Shown here: positions 1 to 6,135 of the stretch, piece by piece
Position numbering within the stretch: the first letter of the stretch is position 1
How the letters are laid out: each line of letters opens with the position of its first letter
From: Bacteroidota bacterium
Lineage (GTDB): Bacteria; Bacteroidota; Bacteroidia; Flavobacteriales; Flavobacteriaceae
Reading direction: 5' to 3'
Assembly (NCBI GenBank): GCA_947468985.1
Contig: CANINJ010000073.1
Coordinates: forward strand, 1-8,489
Length of the DNA: 8,489 nucleotides
Notes under the pieces: model-generated
The model's database searches: none
What the model was told of the DNA's origin: nothing
Seen by the model: only the letters and a program-made list of their open reading frames with translations
Translations under genes and position numbers: made by a program

Positions 1-50
1 AAAAGAAAGGCGCAAAGTAATAAACCAAGAAATCGTTTCATATTTTTCAT
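1..50 (-). CDS. N-terminus of an exported protein, cut by the window edge
   Basis: The reverse strand opens with ATG at 50..48 and stays open to the edge, reading MKNMKRFLGLLLCAFLF. A short basic start followed by an unbroken hydrophobic run is a Sec signal peptide or the start of an inner-membrane anchor. A second in-frame ATG at 41..39 gives MKRFLGLLLC. It may be the true start, because the promoter box at 59..66 would leave almost no leader before the first ATG. The Cys after LLL is not a good lipobox, since the residue before it is Leu, so I do not call a lipoprotein. Only about 17 residues are visible and the function cannot be judged. The gene is divergent from the cysteine desulfurase. 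Confidence 0.55.
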   Translation of the reverse strand, partial: MKNMKRFLGLLLCAFL

Positions 51-58
51 ATTTAAAA

Positions 59-87
59 CAAAAATAGAATTTTTAATTTGTTTCAAA
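59..87 (-). promoter_or_regulatory. Bacteroidota-type promoter for the left-edge gene
   Basis: On the reverse strand, TTTG (87..84) is followed after 17 bases by TATTTTTG (66..59). This fits the flavobacterial consensus of a TTG/TTTG -33 element, about 17 to 23 bases, then TAnnTTTG at -7. Transcription would begin near 52 to 55, which makes ATG 41..39 the more comfortable start of the leftward gene. This is the best two-part promoter match I found in the window. Confidence 0.5.
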
Positions 88-196
88 AGCATAACTCATT
101 AAAATCATAAAAATTAACTCATTATTATAGTATTCAAAGTCAAATTTTCTATTTTAAGAATTGAAATAACAATAAATTAAAGACAATAGAATTCAT

Positions 197-204
197 TATA
201 TTTG
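197..204 (+). promoter_or_regulatory. -7 box upstream of the cysteine desulfurase
   Basis: TATATTTG matches TAnnTTTG exactly and lies 37 bp before the ATG at 242, implying a leader of roughly 30 bases. No TTG sits at the expected distance upstream; the nearest, at 161..163, is 33 bases away. The -33 element is therefore weak or absent. The rest of 51..241 is AT-rich, holds only the two promoters, and shows no hairpin or gene. Confidence 0.45.
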
Positions 205-241
205 CAACGATTTTATTTCGAAAAGCGATAAAAAACAAACA

Positions 242-1366
242 ATGAAAAAAGTATATTTAGATAACGCATCAACAACTCAAATTCGGGAAGAAGTGATTCA
301 CGAAATGGTTTCTATCATGTCAAACGATTATGGAAATCCATCGTCAACGCACAGTTTTGGTAGAAATGCAAAAAGTATTGTAGAGCTTTCTCGAAAAGCC
401 ATTGCCAAAAAATTGAATTGCAATGCACAAGAAATTATCTTTACTTCTGGCGGAACAGAATCTAATAATTTAATTCTTCGCTCTTGTGTGAAAGATTTGA
501 AAGTGAAACGAATAATCACTTCCAAAATAGAACATCACGCTGTTTTACATACTATTGAAGCTTTGCAAAAAGAGTTTGATATTCAAGTTGACTTTGTTGC
601 AATCAAAGCAAATGGCGTTATTGATAAAACAGATTTAGTTGGTTTGCTTTCACAAGATATAAAAACATTAGTGAGTTTAATGCATGTCAATAATGAAATT
701 GGAACAGTTTTAGAATTGGATTTAATTGCGAGAATTTGCCAACAAAATAGCGTTTTATTTCATTCTGACACGGTTCAATCAGTCGCAAAAACAGAAATTG
801 ATTTACAAAAAACACCAATTGATTTCTTAGTTGCTTCGGCACATAAATTTCACGGTCCAAAAGGCGTTGGTTTTGCATTTGTGAGAAAAAATTCAGGTTT
901 GCAACCTCAAATATTTGGTGGCGAACAAGAAAAAGGGTTGCGTCCAGGAACTGAAGCGGTGCACCAAATTGCTGGAATGGCTAAAGCATTAACGCTTTCA
1001 TTAGCCAATTTAGATGCTGAAAGAACAGCTATTACGGAAGTTAAAAACTACCTGATTCAACAATTAGAATTGGAATTTCCAGAATTTCAAATTAATGGTT
1101 CTGAAGATGGTTTTTATACTGTTTTGAACATCATCTTGCCTTTTTCGGAAGATAAAACCGCAATGATTCTCTTTGGTTTGGATATGAAAGGAATTGCAGT
1201 TTCTCGAGGAAGTGCTTGTCAATCGGGAAGTATCAAGCCTTCACACGTTCTCGCTGAATTTCTTTCGGCTGAAGATTTGAAAAAACCAAGTTTACGAATT
1301 TCATTCAGTCACTACAACACGAAACAAGATATCGATTTGTTAATTGAAGGTTTAAAAGGAGTTTAA
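242..1366 (+). CDS. Cysteine desulfurase, NifS/IscS-like (class I)
   Basis: This is a PLP-dependent enzyme that takes sulfur from L-cysteine as a persulfide on its own Cys, releasing alanine, and feeds Fe-S cluster or tRNA thiolation pathways in the cytoplasm. Visible family marks are YLDNAST near the start (5-11), GGTESNN (70-76), EHHAV with the PLP-stacking His98, MHVNNEIGT (147-155), HSDTVQ with Asp176 and Gln179, and SAHKFHGPKG with Schiff-base Lys202. GGEQEKGLRPGTE follows at 226-238, then SRGSACQSG with persulfide Cys326 and substrate-binding Arg352. The SxGSACxS loop puts it in class I rather than with SufS, whose motif differs. At 374 aa it is a little shorter than E. coli IscS (about 404) but complete. 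No iscU, iscA or suf partner is adjacent, so the sulfur acceptor is unknown. An A-rich stretch, not a Shine-Dalgarno sequence, precedes the ATG. Its stop lies 1 bp from the stop of the converging MCE gene. Confidence 0.93.
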   Translation: MKKVYLDNASTTQIREEVIHEMVSIMSNDYGNPSSTHSFGRNAKSIVELSRKAIAKKLNCNAQEIIFTSGGTESNNLILRSCVKDLKVKRIITSKIEHHAVLHTIEALQKEFDIQVDFVAIKANGVIDKTDLVGLLSQDIKTLVSLMHVNNEIGTVLELDLIARICQQNSVLFHSDTVQSVAKTEIDLQKTPIDFLVASAHKFHGPKGVGFAFVRKNSGLQPQIFGGEQEKGLRPGTEAVHQIAGMAKALTLSLANLDAERTAITEVKNYLIQQLELEFPEFQINGSEDGFYTVLNIILPFSEDKTAMILFGLDMKGIAVSRGSACQSGSIKPSHVLAEFLSAEDLKKPSLRISFSHYNTKQDIDLLIEGLKGV

Positions 1367-1367
1367 A

Positions 1368-2345
1368 TTATTTCTTTTGTGCTTTCAGCTTTGCTTTTTC
1401 TTGTTTTTTGAAATAGCCACGAAACAGAAAGTTATGTTTCAAGGCTTCCAAATCTTCATTCAAGCGGAAACTCGCCTGATTGATATTGGTCATTGTAGAA
1501 TCTATTTTGCGAACTAATTCAGGATCATTCGACAAATAATTAAGTGCGCCTTTTCCATCTTTTACATTTGTAATGGTAGCGTTTAAATTGGTTACCACTT
1601 TATTAATTCCATTGCTTGAACGTTCTAAATTGCCAACAATCGTCTTAATTTTATTGGCTACAGCCGTATCTTTTAAAACCCCAATTACATTGTCTTTATT
1701 GTTTAAAGATGCAATCAGCTCATTCAATTTCGCTACAGATTCTGACGTGCCTTTGCTCGTTAATTTCAAATAACGAAGTGTTTGTTTCAAGTCGCTTCCC
1801 ATAATGGTATCATTAATTAGCAAACCAACGGTTCCCTTTCCTTGCGTAATTTCTTTTGTAATTTTCAGTAAATCAACCGTTAGCAATGCTGCATTTTGAT
1901 TGGTAACATTCAACGTACTCAAAATATCATCGGTACGAATTCTGTTTACAGATTTAATAATATCGCCAGGCACAACGGCACTAATTGTATTTTCCCCGGG
2001 CGTAATATTGATAATCATATTCCCAACCAAACCATCAGATCCAATAGTTGCCACCGCATTTTTTTTGATGTGTTTGAAAACGGTTTTATCAATAATCATA
2101 TCTACGCGAATTGTAGTGTCGTTAATCATCGAAATTCCACGAACTGTTCCTACATTTATTCCAGAATACCGAACATTATTCCCCAATTGTAAACCGCTTA
2201 CATTATTGAAAACGGCACTTAATTCATTGGTTTCACCAAACATTTTCTGTTTTTCGCCAATGAAATAAATGGCTAAAACAAATAGCATTAATCCAATGAT
2301 TACAAAAATTCCTAAGCGCATTTTCTGTGTTGTTGACTTTTCCAT
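1368..2345 (-). CDS. mlaD: MlaD-like MCE protein, membrane-anchored lipid-transport subunit
   Basis: This is the periplasmic substrate-handling subunit of an Mla-type ABC transporter; MCE domains form hexameric rings with a hydrophobic channel for phospholipids. A short N-terminal tail precedes one membrane helix (about 11-29). The MCE domain follows at about 40-117, with GLQLGNNVRYSGINVGTV (51-68) and SDGLVGNMIINITPG (103-117) as its signatures. Residues 140-310 are helical and polar, with three degenerate copies of a GKG-x-hydrophobic-LxxD element near 169, 217 and 264. The C-terminus is very basic (FKKQEKAKLKAQKK). At 325 aa it is much longer than E. coli MlaD (183), as is usual in Bacteroidota. 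It is the last gene of the permease-ATPase-MCE operon, starting 8 bp after the ATPase stop. I read it as MlaD by family; whether it works in an exact Mla pathway is inference, because no mlaA, mlaB or mlaC is in view. Confidence 0.9.
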   Translation of the reverse strand: MEKSTTQKMRLGIFVIIGLMLFVLAIYFIGEKQKMFGETNELSAVFNNVSGLQLGNNVRYSGINVGTVRGISMINDTTIRVDMIIDKTVFKHIKKNAVATIGSDGLVGNMIINITPGENTISAVVPGDIIKSVNRIRTDDILSTLNVTNQNAALLTVDLLKITKEITQGKGTVGLLINDTIMGSDLKQTLRYLKLTSKGTSESVAKLNELIASLNNKDNVIGVLKDTAVANKIKTIVGNLERSSNGINKVVTNLNATITNVKDGKGALNYLSNDPELVRKIDSTMTNINQASFRLNEDLEALKHNFLFRGYFKKQEKAKLKAQKK

Positions 2346-2353
2346 TTTTATAT

Positions 2354-3100
2354 TTATTTAAAGAAAGCACGAACTTTTTCATCTGATGAAACAGATAATT
2401 CTTCAAAAGTTCCTTCCTTGTAATTTATTCCATCTACCAATAATATCATCCTATTTGAAATTACACGAGCGCAATCTACATCGTGCGTAATTATAACTGC
2501 AGAGGTGTTGTATTTTTTCTGAATTGACATCATTAATAAAATAATTTCTTTAGAAGTAATTGGGTCTAAACCCGTAGTTGGCTCATCATAAAGAATAATT
2601 TTAGGCTGCAGAATTAAAGTTCGTGCCAATGCGATTCGGCGTTTCATTCCGCCTGAAAGTTCGTTGGGCATCAAATCTATTGCGTGTGCCAAACCTACAT
2701 TTTCTAAAGCTTCCATTACTAATGGCGTAGGATCTTCTAAAACCCCAAATTTTTTGGTATGTCTTCGCAACGGAAATTCTAAATTTTCACGAACCGACAT
2801 CGAATCATAAAGGGCGCTTCCTTGAAAAAGAAATCCAATTTCTGTTCGCAATTCATCTAAATCTTCGTGTTTTAAATCATTAATATTTTCCCCCATCACC
2901 ATAATCGTACCGCTATCAGGCTCTTCCAATCCAATGAGGCATTTTATCATCACTGATTTTCCACAACCTGATTTTCCCATTACAACCAAATTCTCACCTT
3001 CAAATAACTTCATATTGAATCCATCAAGCACGTGATTTTCGCCGTAACTTTTTCGAAGGTTGTTGATTTCTATAACAGGATTTGATTTATTGATGTTCAT
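2354..3100 (-). CDS. mlaF: MlaF-like ABC transporter ATP-binding protein
   Basis: This cytoplasmic ATPase powers the MCE lipid transporter together with the MlaE-like permease encoded just upstream. All ABC motifs are present: Walker A GKSGCGKS (42-49, Lys48), Q-loop Gln93 in LFQGSALYDSMSV, and signature LSGGM (148-152) followed by KRRIALART. Walker B IILYDEPTTGLDP (168-180) carries catalytic Glu173, and the H-loop is His206 in ITHD. The FQGSALYDSMSVRENL stretch and LSGGMKRR signature are typical of the MlaF/Mkl subgroup linked to MCE proteins, not of amino-acid or metal importers. At 248 aa the length is normal for the family. It begins 3 bp after the permease stop and ends 8 bp before the MCE start, so the three genes are almost surely cotranscribed and translationally linked. 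Confidence 0.93.
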   Translation of the reverse strand: MNINKSNPVIEINNLRKSYGENHVLDGFNMKLFEGENLVVMGKSGCGKSVMIKCLIGLEEPDSGTIMVMGENINDLKHEDLDELRTEIGFLFQGSALYDSMSVRENLEFPLRRHTKKFGVLEDPTPLVMEALENVGLAHAIDLMPNELSGGMKRRIALARTLILQPKIILYDEPTTGLDPITSKEIILLMMSIQKKYNTSAVIITHDVDCARVISNRMILLVDGINYKEGTFEELSVSSDEKVRAFFK

Positions 3101-3103
3101 AAT

Positions 3104-3886
3104 TTATAAATCGTAAAATATATTTGAAACAAATACGGCTATAAAGTCAATAATAAAAAGTAGCATTGAGGTGAAAACCACCGCAGAATTTGCAGCAAGT
3201 CCAACGCCCGCAGTTCCTTTTTTGCAATTATAGCCTTTAAAACATCCCACTAATCCGATGGCAAATCCAAAAAAGAAAGTTTTGATAGTGGTTGGAATTA
3301 AATCGCTAAATTCTAAACTATTGAAAACTTGATTGAAATAGAGTAAATACGATACATTTCCTTTAATATTTTCAACCATTGCAGAACCAAATATTGCAAT
3401 TGCATCACCAAAGAAAACTAAAATTGGAATCATCAATGTAGTTGCTAAAATCCGAGTAACTACAAGGTATTTGAAAGGATTTGTACCCGAAACTTCCATA
3501 GCGTCAATTTGTTCGGTTACCCGCATCGAGCCTAATTCTGCACCAATTCCAGAACCAATTCTACCAGCACAAATTAAAGCGGTTATGATTGGACCAATTT
3601 CTCGAATTATTGAAATACTCACCATTGAAGGCATCCAAGAAACAGCACCAAATTCTTGAAGTGTTGGCCGAGATTGTAATGTAAATACCAATCCAATGAT
3701 AAATCCAGTAACGGCAACCAACAATAAGGAACGGTTTCCCATATTGAAACATTGTCGCAAAAACTCTTTGAATTCAAAAGGTCTTTTGAAAACTTCTTTA
3801 AAAAAACGCCCTGCAAAATAGGAGAGTTCCCCAATTTCAGCTAAAAAGACTTTGAATAAATCTATTATATTTAAAATGCTATTCAT
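3104..3886 (-). CDS. mlaE: MlaE-like ABC transporter permease
   Basis: This is the inner-membrane permease of the MCE lipid transporter, from the MlaE family (formerly DUF140). The N-terminal 50 residues look amphipathic. Hydrophobic segments follow at about 53-70, 90-108, 147-168, 199-215 and 234-256. The family hallmark is REIGPIITALICAGRIGSG (95-113), followed by AELGSMRVTEQIDAMEV (116-132) and NPFKYLVVTR (136-145), which include the coupling region that contacts the ATPase. A second conserved patch is GCFKGYNCKKGTAGVG (214-229). The length of 260 aa equals that of E. coli MlaE. It is the first gene of the leftward operon, with a -7 box at 3924..3931. As lipid movement by Mla can run in either direction in principle, the direction here cannot be told from sequence. 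Confidence 0.92.
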   Translation of the reverse strand: MNSILNIIDLFKVFLAEIGELSYFAGRFFKEVFKRPFEFKEFLRQCFNMGNRSLLLVAVTGFIIGLVFTLQSRPTLQEFGAVSWMPSMVSISIIREIGPIITALICAGRIGSGIGAELGSMRVTEQIDAMEVSGTNPFKYLVVTRILATTLMIPILVFFGDAIAIFGSAMVENIKGNVSYLLYFNQVFNSLEFSDLIPTTIKTFFFGFAIGLVGCFKGYNCKKGTAGVGLAANSAVVFTSMLLFIIDFIAVFVSNIFYDL

Positions 3887-3923
3887 AAAGTGATGAATTA
3901 ATTTTAATAGTGAAATGGGTACT

Positions 3924-3931
3924 CAAATATA
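3924..3931 (-). promoter_or_regulatory. -7 box of the MCE transporter operon
   Basis: Read leftward, TATATTTG matches TAnnTTTG and lies 37 bp upstream of the permease ATG at 3886, the same spacing as the box before the desulfurase. No TTG is seen 17 to 23 bases further upstream, so only the -7 element supports it. Transcription would begin near 3918, giving a leader of about 30 bases. Confidence 0.42.
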
Positions 3932-3966
3932 CGATTATTCTTCTTAATTGTAATGGTTTTTAATAA

Positions 3967-4004
3967 TTCATTTCATTTGCTTATATAATTTATAGTGAAA
4001 TGAA
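3967..4004. repeat. 9-bp inverted repeat in the divergent intergenic region, possible operator
   Basis: TTCATTTCA (3967-3975) is mirrored exactly by TGAAATGAA (3996-4004) around a 20-bp AT-rich centre. The right arm belongs to a 10-bp direct repeat, TAGTGAAATG, at 3908-3917 and 3993-4002. The first copy lies next to the operon's -7 box. A single TTCATTTCA also occurs at 7181-7189, upstream of the AraC-family gene. The arrangement suits a protein-binding site for the divergent promoters, but no bases follow that would make it a terminator. The remainder of 3887-4176 (290 bp) holds the two promoter boxes and no gene I can support. Confidence 0.35.
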
Positions 4005-4145
4005 ATCAACCGTAAAATGTCAATTCTATAATTTAATTCTGCAATAGTTGTGAATACTTTAATAAAACAACATATAAAAAACACTTATGGTTTTTTCGTG
4101 CTATAACTTGAATGATTTGTGCTATTTTCCTATTCCCATTGAAAC

Positions 4146-4153
4146 TACATTTG
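4146..4153 (+). promoter_or_regulatory. Possible -7 box of the aldehyde dehydrogenase gene
   Basis: TACATTTG fits TAnnTTTG and lies 23 bp before the ATG at 4177, which would leave a short A-rich leader of about 17 bases. The nearest upstream TTTG (4116-4119) is 26 bases away, longer than the usual 17 to 23. A weak -33 would be consistent with a promoter that needs an activator, such as the AraC-family protein encoded downstream; that link is inference. Confidence 0.35.
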
Positions 4154-4176
4154 ATTAAATTAAAACAATTGAAATT

Positions 4177-5682
4177 ATGAGTAACATAGCACAAAGACCT
4201 GAATTTAAGGCAAAATACGACAATTATATAGGAGGAAAATTTGTAGCACCAATTGGTGGTCAATACTTTGATGTAGTTTCTCCAATTGATGGAAAAGTGT
4301 TCACAAGAGCAGCACATTCAACTAAAGTGGATATTGATTTGGCTGTTGACACCGCTCATGAAGCGTTTAAAACCTGGGGAAAAACATCTTCTACAGAACG
4401 TAGTAATCTTTTGAACAAAATTGCTCAAGTTATTGAAGATAACCTTGCCTATATAGCTACTGTGGAAACTATTGATAATGGAAAAGCAATCCGTGAAACT
4501 ATGGCTGCCGATATTCCTTTGGCAATTGATCATTTCAGGTATTTTGCAAGCGTTATTCGTGCTGAAGAAAGTTCTATTACAGAATTAGATGACCAAACGG
4601 TTTCTATTGCTTTAAGCGAACCATTAGGAGTTATTGCTCAAATTATCCCTTGGAATTTCCCAATTCTAATGGCGGTTTGGAAATTAGCTCCAGCGTTGGC
4701 TGCAGGAAATACAGTAGTTTTAAAACCAGCAGAAAGCACACCAATTTCTATTTTAGTATTAATGGAATTAATTGGTGATTTACTTCCTCCAGGTGTTGTA
4801 AATATTGTAAACGGTTTTGGTGCTGAGCTTGGAAGAGCATTGGTAACCAACAAAAAAGTATCAAAAGCTGCCTTTACAGGTTCTACACCAACGGGACGTT
4901 TAGTGATGCAATATGCAACTGAAAACATCATTCCTGTTACTTTAGAATTAGGTGGAAAATCTCCAAATATATTCATGAAATCTGTTGGTGATGCTGACGA
5001 TGATTTCTTTGACAAAGCCATTGAAGGTGCGGTATTATTCGCATTAAATCAAGGTGAAGTGTGTACGTGTCCTTCAAGATTATTGGTTCACGAAGATATT
5101 TACGATAAATTTATTGCTCGAGTAATCGAAAGAACTGCTGCAATAAAGATGGGAAATCCATTGGATAGTTCTACAATGATGGGCGCGCAAACGTCATTAG
5201 TTCAAAAAGAGAAAATCCTTTCGTATATTAAATTAGGAAAAGAAGAAGGTGCCGAATTATTAATTGGAGGTGGTGAAAACCACATGGAAGGCGATATTTC
5301 TGGTGGCTATTATATCAAACCAACACTTTTCAAAGGAAATAACAAAATGCGTATTTTCCAAGAAGAAATATTCGGACCTGTTTTAGCGGTTACCACTTTT
5401 AAAACTACTGAAGAAGCGATTGCTATTGCAAATGATACGATGTATGGTTTGGGAGCAGGACTTTGGACTCGTGACGCACATGAAATCTATCAAGTTCCAA
5501 GAGCTATTCAAGCGGGTAGAGTATGGGTAAACCAATACCATTCGTATCCTGCAGGTGCTCCTTTTGGAGGTTACAAACAATCAGGAATTGGTCGTGAAAA
5601 CCATAAAATGATGTTGGGGCATTACCGTCAAACCAAAAACATGTTGATTTCTTACGACAAAAAGAAATTAGGTTTCTTTTAG
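4177..5682 (+). CDS. aldB: NAD(P)-dependent aldehyde dehydrogenase, AldB/ExaC type
   Basis: It oxidises aldehydes, probably short-chain ones such as acetaldehyde, to acids using NAD(P)+ in the cytoplasm. All catalytic residues can be placed: PWNFP with Asn160, LKPAE with Lys183 and Glu186, the cofactor-binding GSTPTG (235-240), and general base Glu257 in ELGGKSP. The nucleophile is Cys296 in GEVCTCPSR, and Glu397 lies in [17 protein letters not shown], the [16 protein letters not shown] stretch and the ending with [14 protein letters not shown] and a final LGFF are characteristic of the E. coli AldB / Pseudomonas ExaC / AcoD subgroup. At 501 aa it is close to AldB (512) and complete. A hairpin lies just after the stop, then a DUF779 gene, a partner commonly found beside this subgroup. 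Substrate and NAD versus NADP preference cannot be settled from sequence alone. Confidence 0.93.
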   Translation: MSNIAQRPEFKAKYDNYIGGKFVAPIGGQYFDVVSPIDGKVFTRAAHSTKVDIDLAVDTAHEAFKTWGKTSSTERSNLLNKIAQVIEDNLAYIATVETIDNGKAIRETMAADIPLAIDHFRYFASVIRAEESSITELDDQTVSIALSEPLGVIAQIIPWNFPILMAVWKLAPALAAGNTVVLKPAESTPISILVLMELIGDLLPPGVVNIVNGFGAELGRALVTNKKVSKAAFTGSTPTGRLVMQYATENIIPVTLELGGKSPNIFMKSVGDADDDFFDKAIEGAVLFALNQGEVCTCPSRLLVHEDIYDKFIARVIERTAAIKMGNPLDSSTMMGAQTSLVQKEKILSYIKLGKEEGAELLIGGGENHMEGDISGGYYIKPTLFKGNNKMRIFQEEIFGPVLAVTTFKTTEEAIAIANDTMYGLGAGLWTRDAHEIYQVPRAIQAGRVWVNQYHSYPAGAPFGGYKQSGIGRENHKMMLGHYRQTKNMLISYDKKKLGFF

Positions 5683-5708
5683 AAATCAGTAGAAAAATTA
5701 GTATTTTT

Positions 5709-5745
5709 AAACCTGACAGATTGTATGATTTGTCAGGTTTTATTT
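5709..5745 (+). terminator. Hairpin with T-rich tail between aldB and the DUF779 gene
   Basis: AAACCTGACA (5709-5718) pairs perfectly with TGTCAGGTTT (5731-5740), a 10-bp stem that can extend a little into the 12-base centre and is followed by TATTTT. This looks like an intrinsic terminator 26 bp after the aldB stop. It lies only 20 bp before the DUF779 start, with no promoter between, so it more likely tunes expression or protects the upstream 3' end than stops all transcription. It also overlaps the spurious TTG-initiated extension of the DUF779 frame at 5721. Confidence 0.65.
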
Positions 5746-5759
5746 TAAATAAAAAACAA

Positions 5760-6134
5760 ATGACAAGAAGAATTGATGCAAATGAAAAAGCAATAGAATT
5801 AATAAAAATATTGCAGGAAAAACATGGCGATTTGATGTTTTATCAAGCGGGTGGCTGTTGCGAAGGAACGCAACCACAGTGTTTTGAAAAAGGCGGTTTC
5901 TTTCAAAGATTAGGTGATGTATGTATTGGCACAATCGAAAACACAGAATTTTGGGTAGATAAAGATTTATTCGAATATTGGAAACATGCGCATTTTACTT
6001 TAGATGTAAGCGATGCTTTTGGGGTAGGGGGATTTTCGTTGGAAACCCCGTTAAAAAAGACGTTCCGAATAGAATATAGAATTTTCACACCTGAAGAAGA
6101 ACAAAATCTAACGCCATTAACCTATATCGAATAA
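5760..6134 (+). CDS. DUF779 family protein, aldehyde dehydrogenase partner
   Basis: A small soluble protein of 124 aa with no signal peptide or membrane segment. It matches DUF779: HGDLMFYQAGGCCEGTQPQC (22-41) carries the conserved Cys33-Cys34 and Cys41, then GDVCIGTI (52-59), the acidic/aromatic FEYWKHAHFTLDV (71-83), and GGFSLETP (90-97). The clustered Cys residues suggest metal binding or thiol chemistry, but no biochemical role is established to my knowledge. Genes of this family are often found next to AldB/ExaC-type aldehyde dehydrogenases or alcohol dehydrogenases, as here, so a role in aldehyde metabolism is inferred from context. The frame can be extended to a TTG at 5721, but that codon lies inside the hairpin. 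ATG 5760, preceded by an A-rich stretch, gives the normal family N-terminus (MTRRIDANEKA). The stop is 1 bp from that of the converging AraC-family gene. Confidence 0.88.
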   Translation: MTRRIDANEKAIELIKILQEKHGDLMFYQAGGCCEGTQPQCFEKGGFFQRLGDVCIGTIENTEFWVDKDLFEYWKHAHFTLDVSDAFGVGGFSLETPLKKTFRIEYRIFTPEEEQNLTPLTYIE

Positions 6135-6135
6135 G

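Noticed and set aside
1..50. Lipoprotein call from the Cys after LLL.
   Set aside because: The lipobox requires a small residue before Cys; here it is Leu and the hydrophobic run continues past it.
1900..2268. Rightward open frame of 122 codons.
   Set aside because: It is fully antisense to the conserved MCE domain coding region, has no promoter or start context, and its composition is that of a shadow frame.
4230..4235. AGGAGG, a perfect Shine-Dalgarno-like hexamer.
   Set aside because: It lies inside aldB, encoding part of the YIGGKF motif, with no suitable start codon after it. Bacteroidota rarely use such sites.
4033..4317. Leftward open frame spanning the divergent intergenic region and the start of aldB.
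   Set aside because: It is rich in Cys, Asn, Phe and Tyr as expected from translating AT-rich DNA, overlaps the aldB start and promoter, and shows no recognisable domain.
4638..5021. Leftward open frame of 127 codons.
   Set aside because: It is antisense to the catalytic core of the aldehyde dehydrogenase, whose conservation explains the open frame.
5721..5759. TTG-initiated N-terminal extension of the DUF779 protein (13 extra residues).
   Set aside because: The extension lies within the hairpin, uses a rare start, and is not part of the family. ATG 5760 has an A-rich upstream stretch and gives the expected N-terminus.
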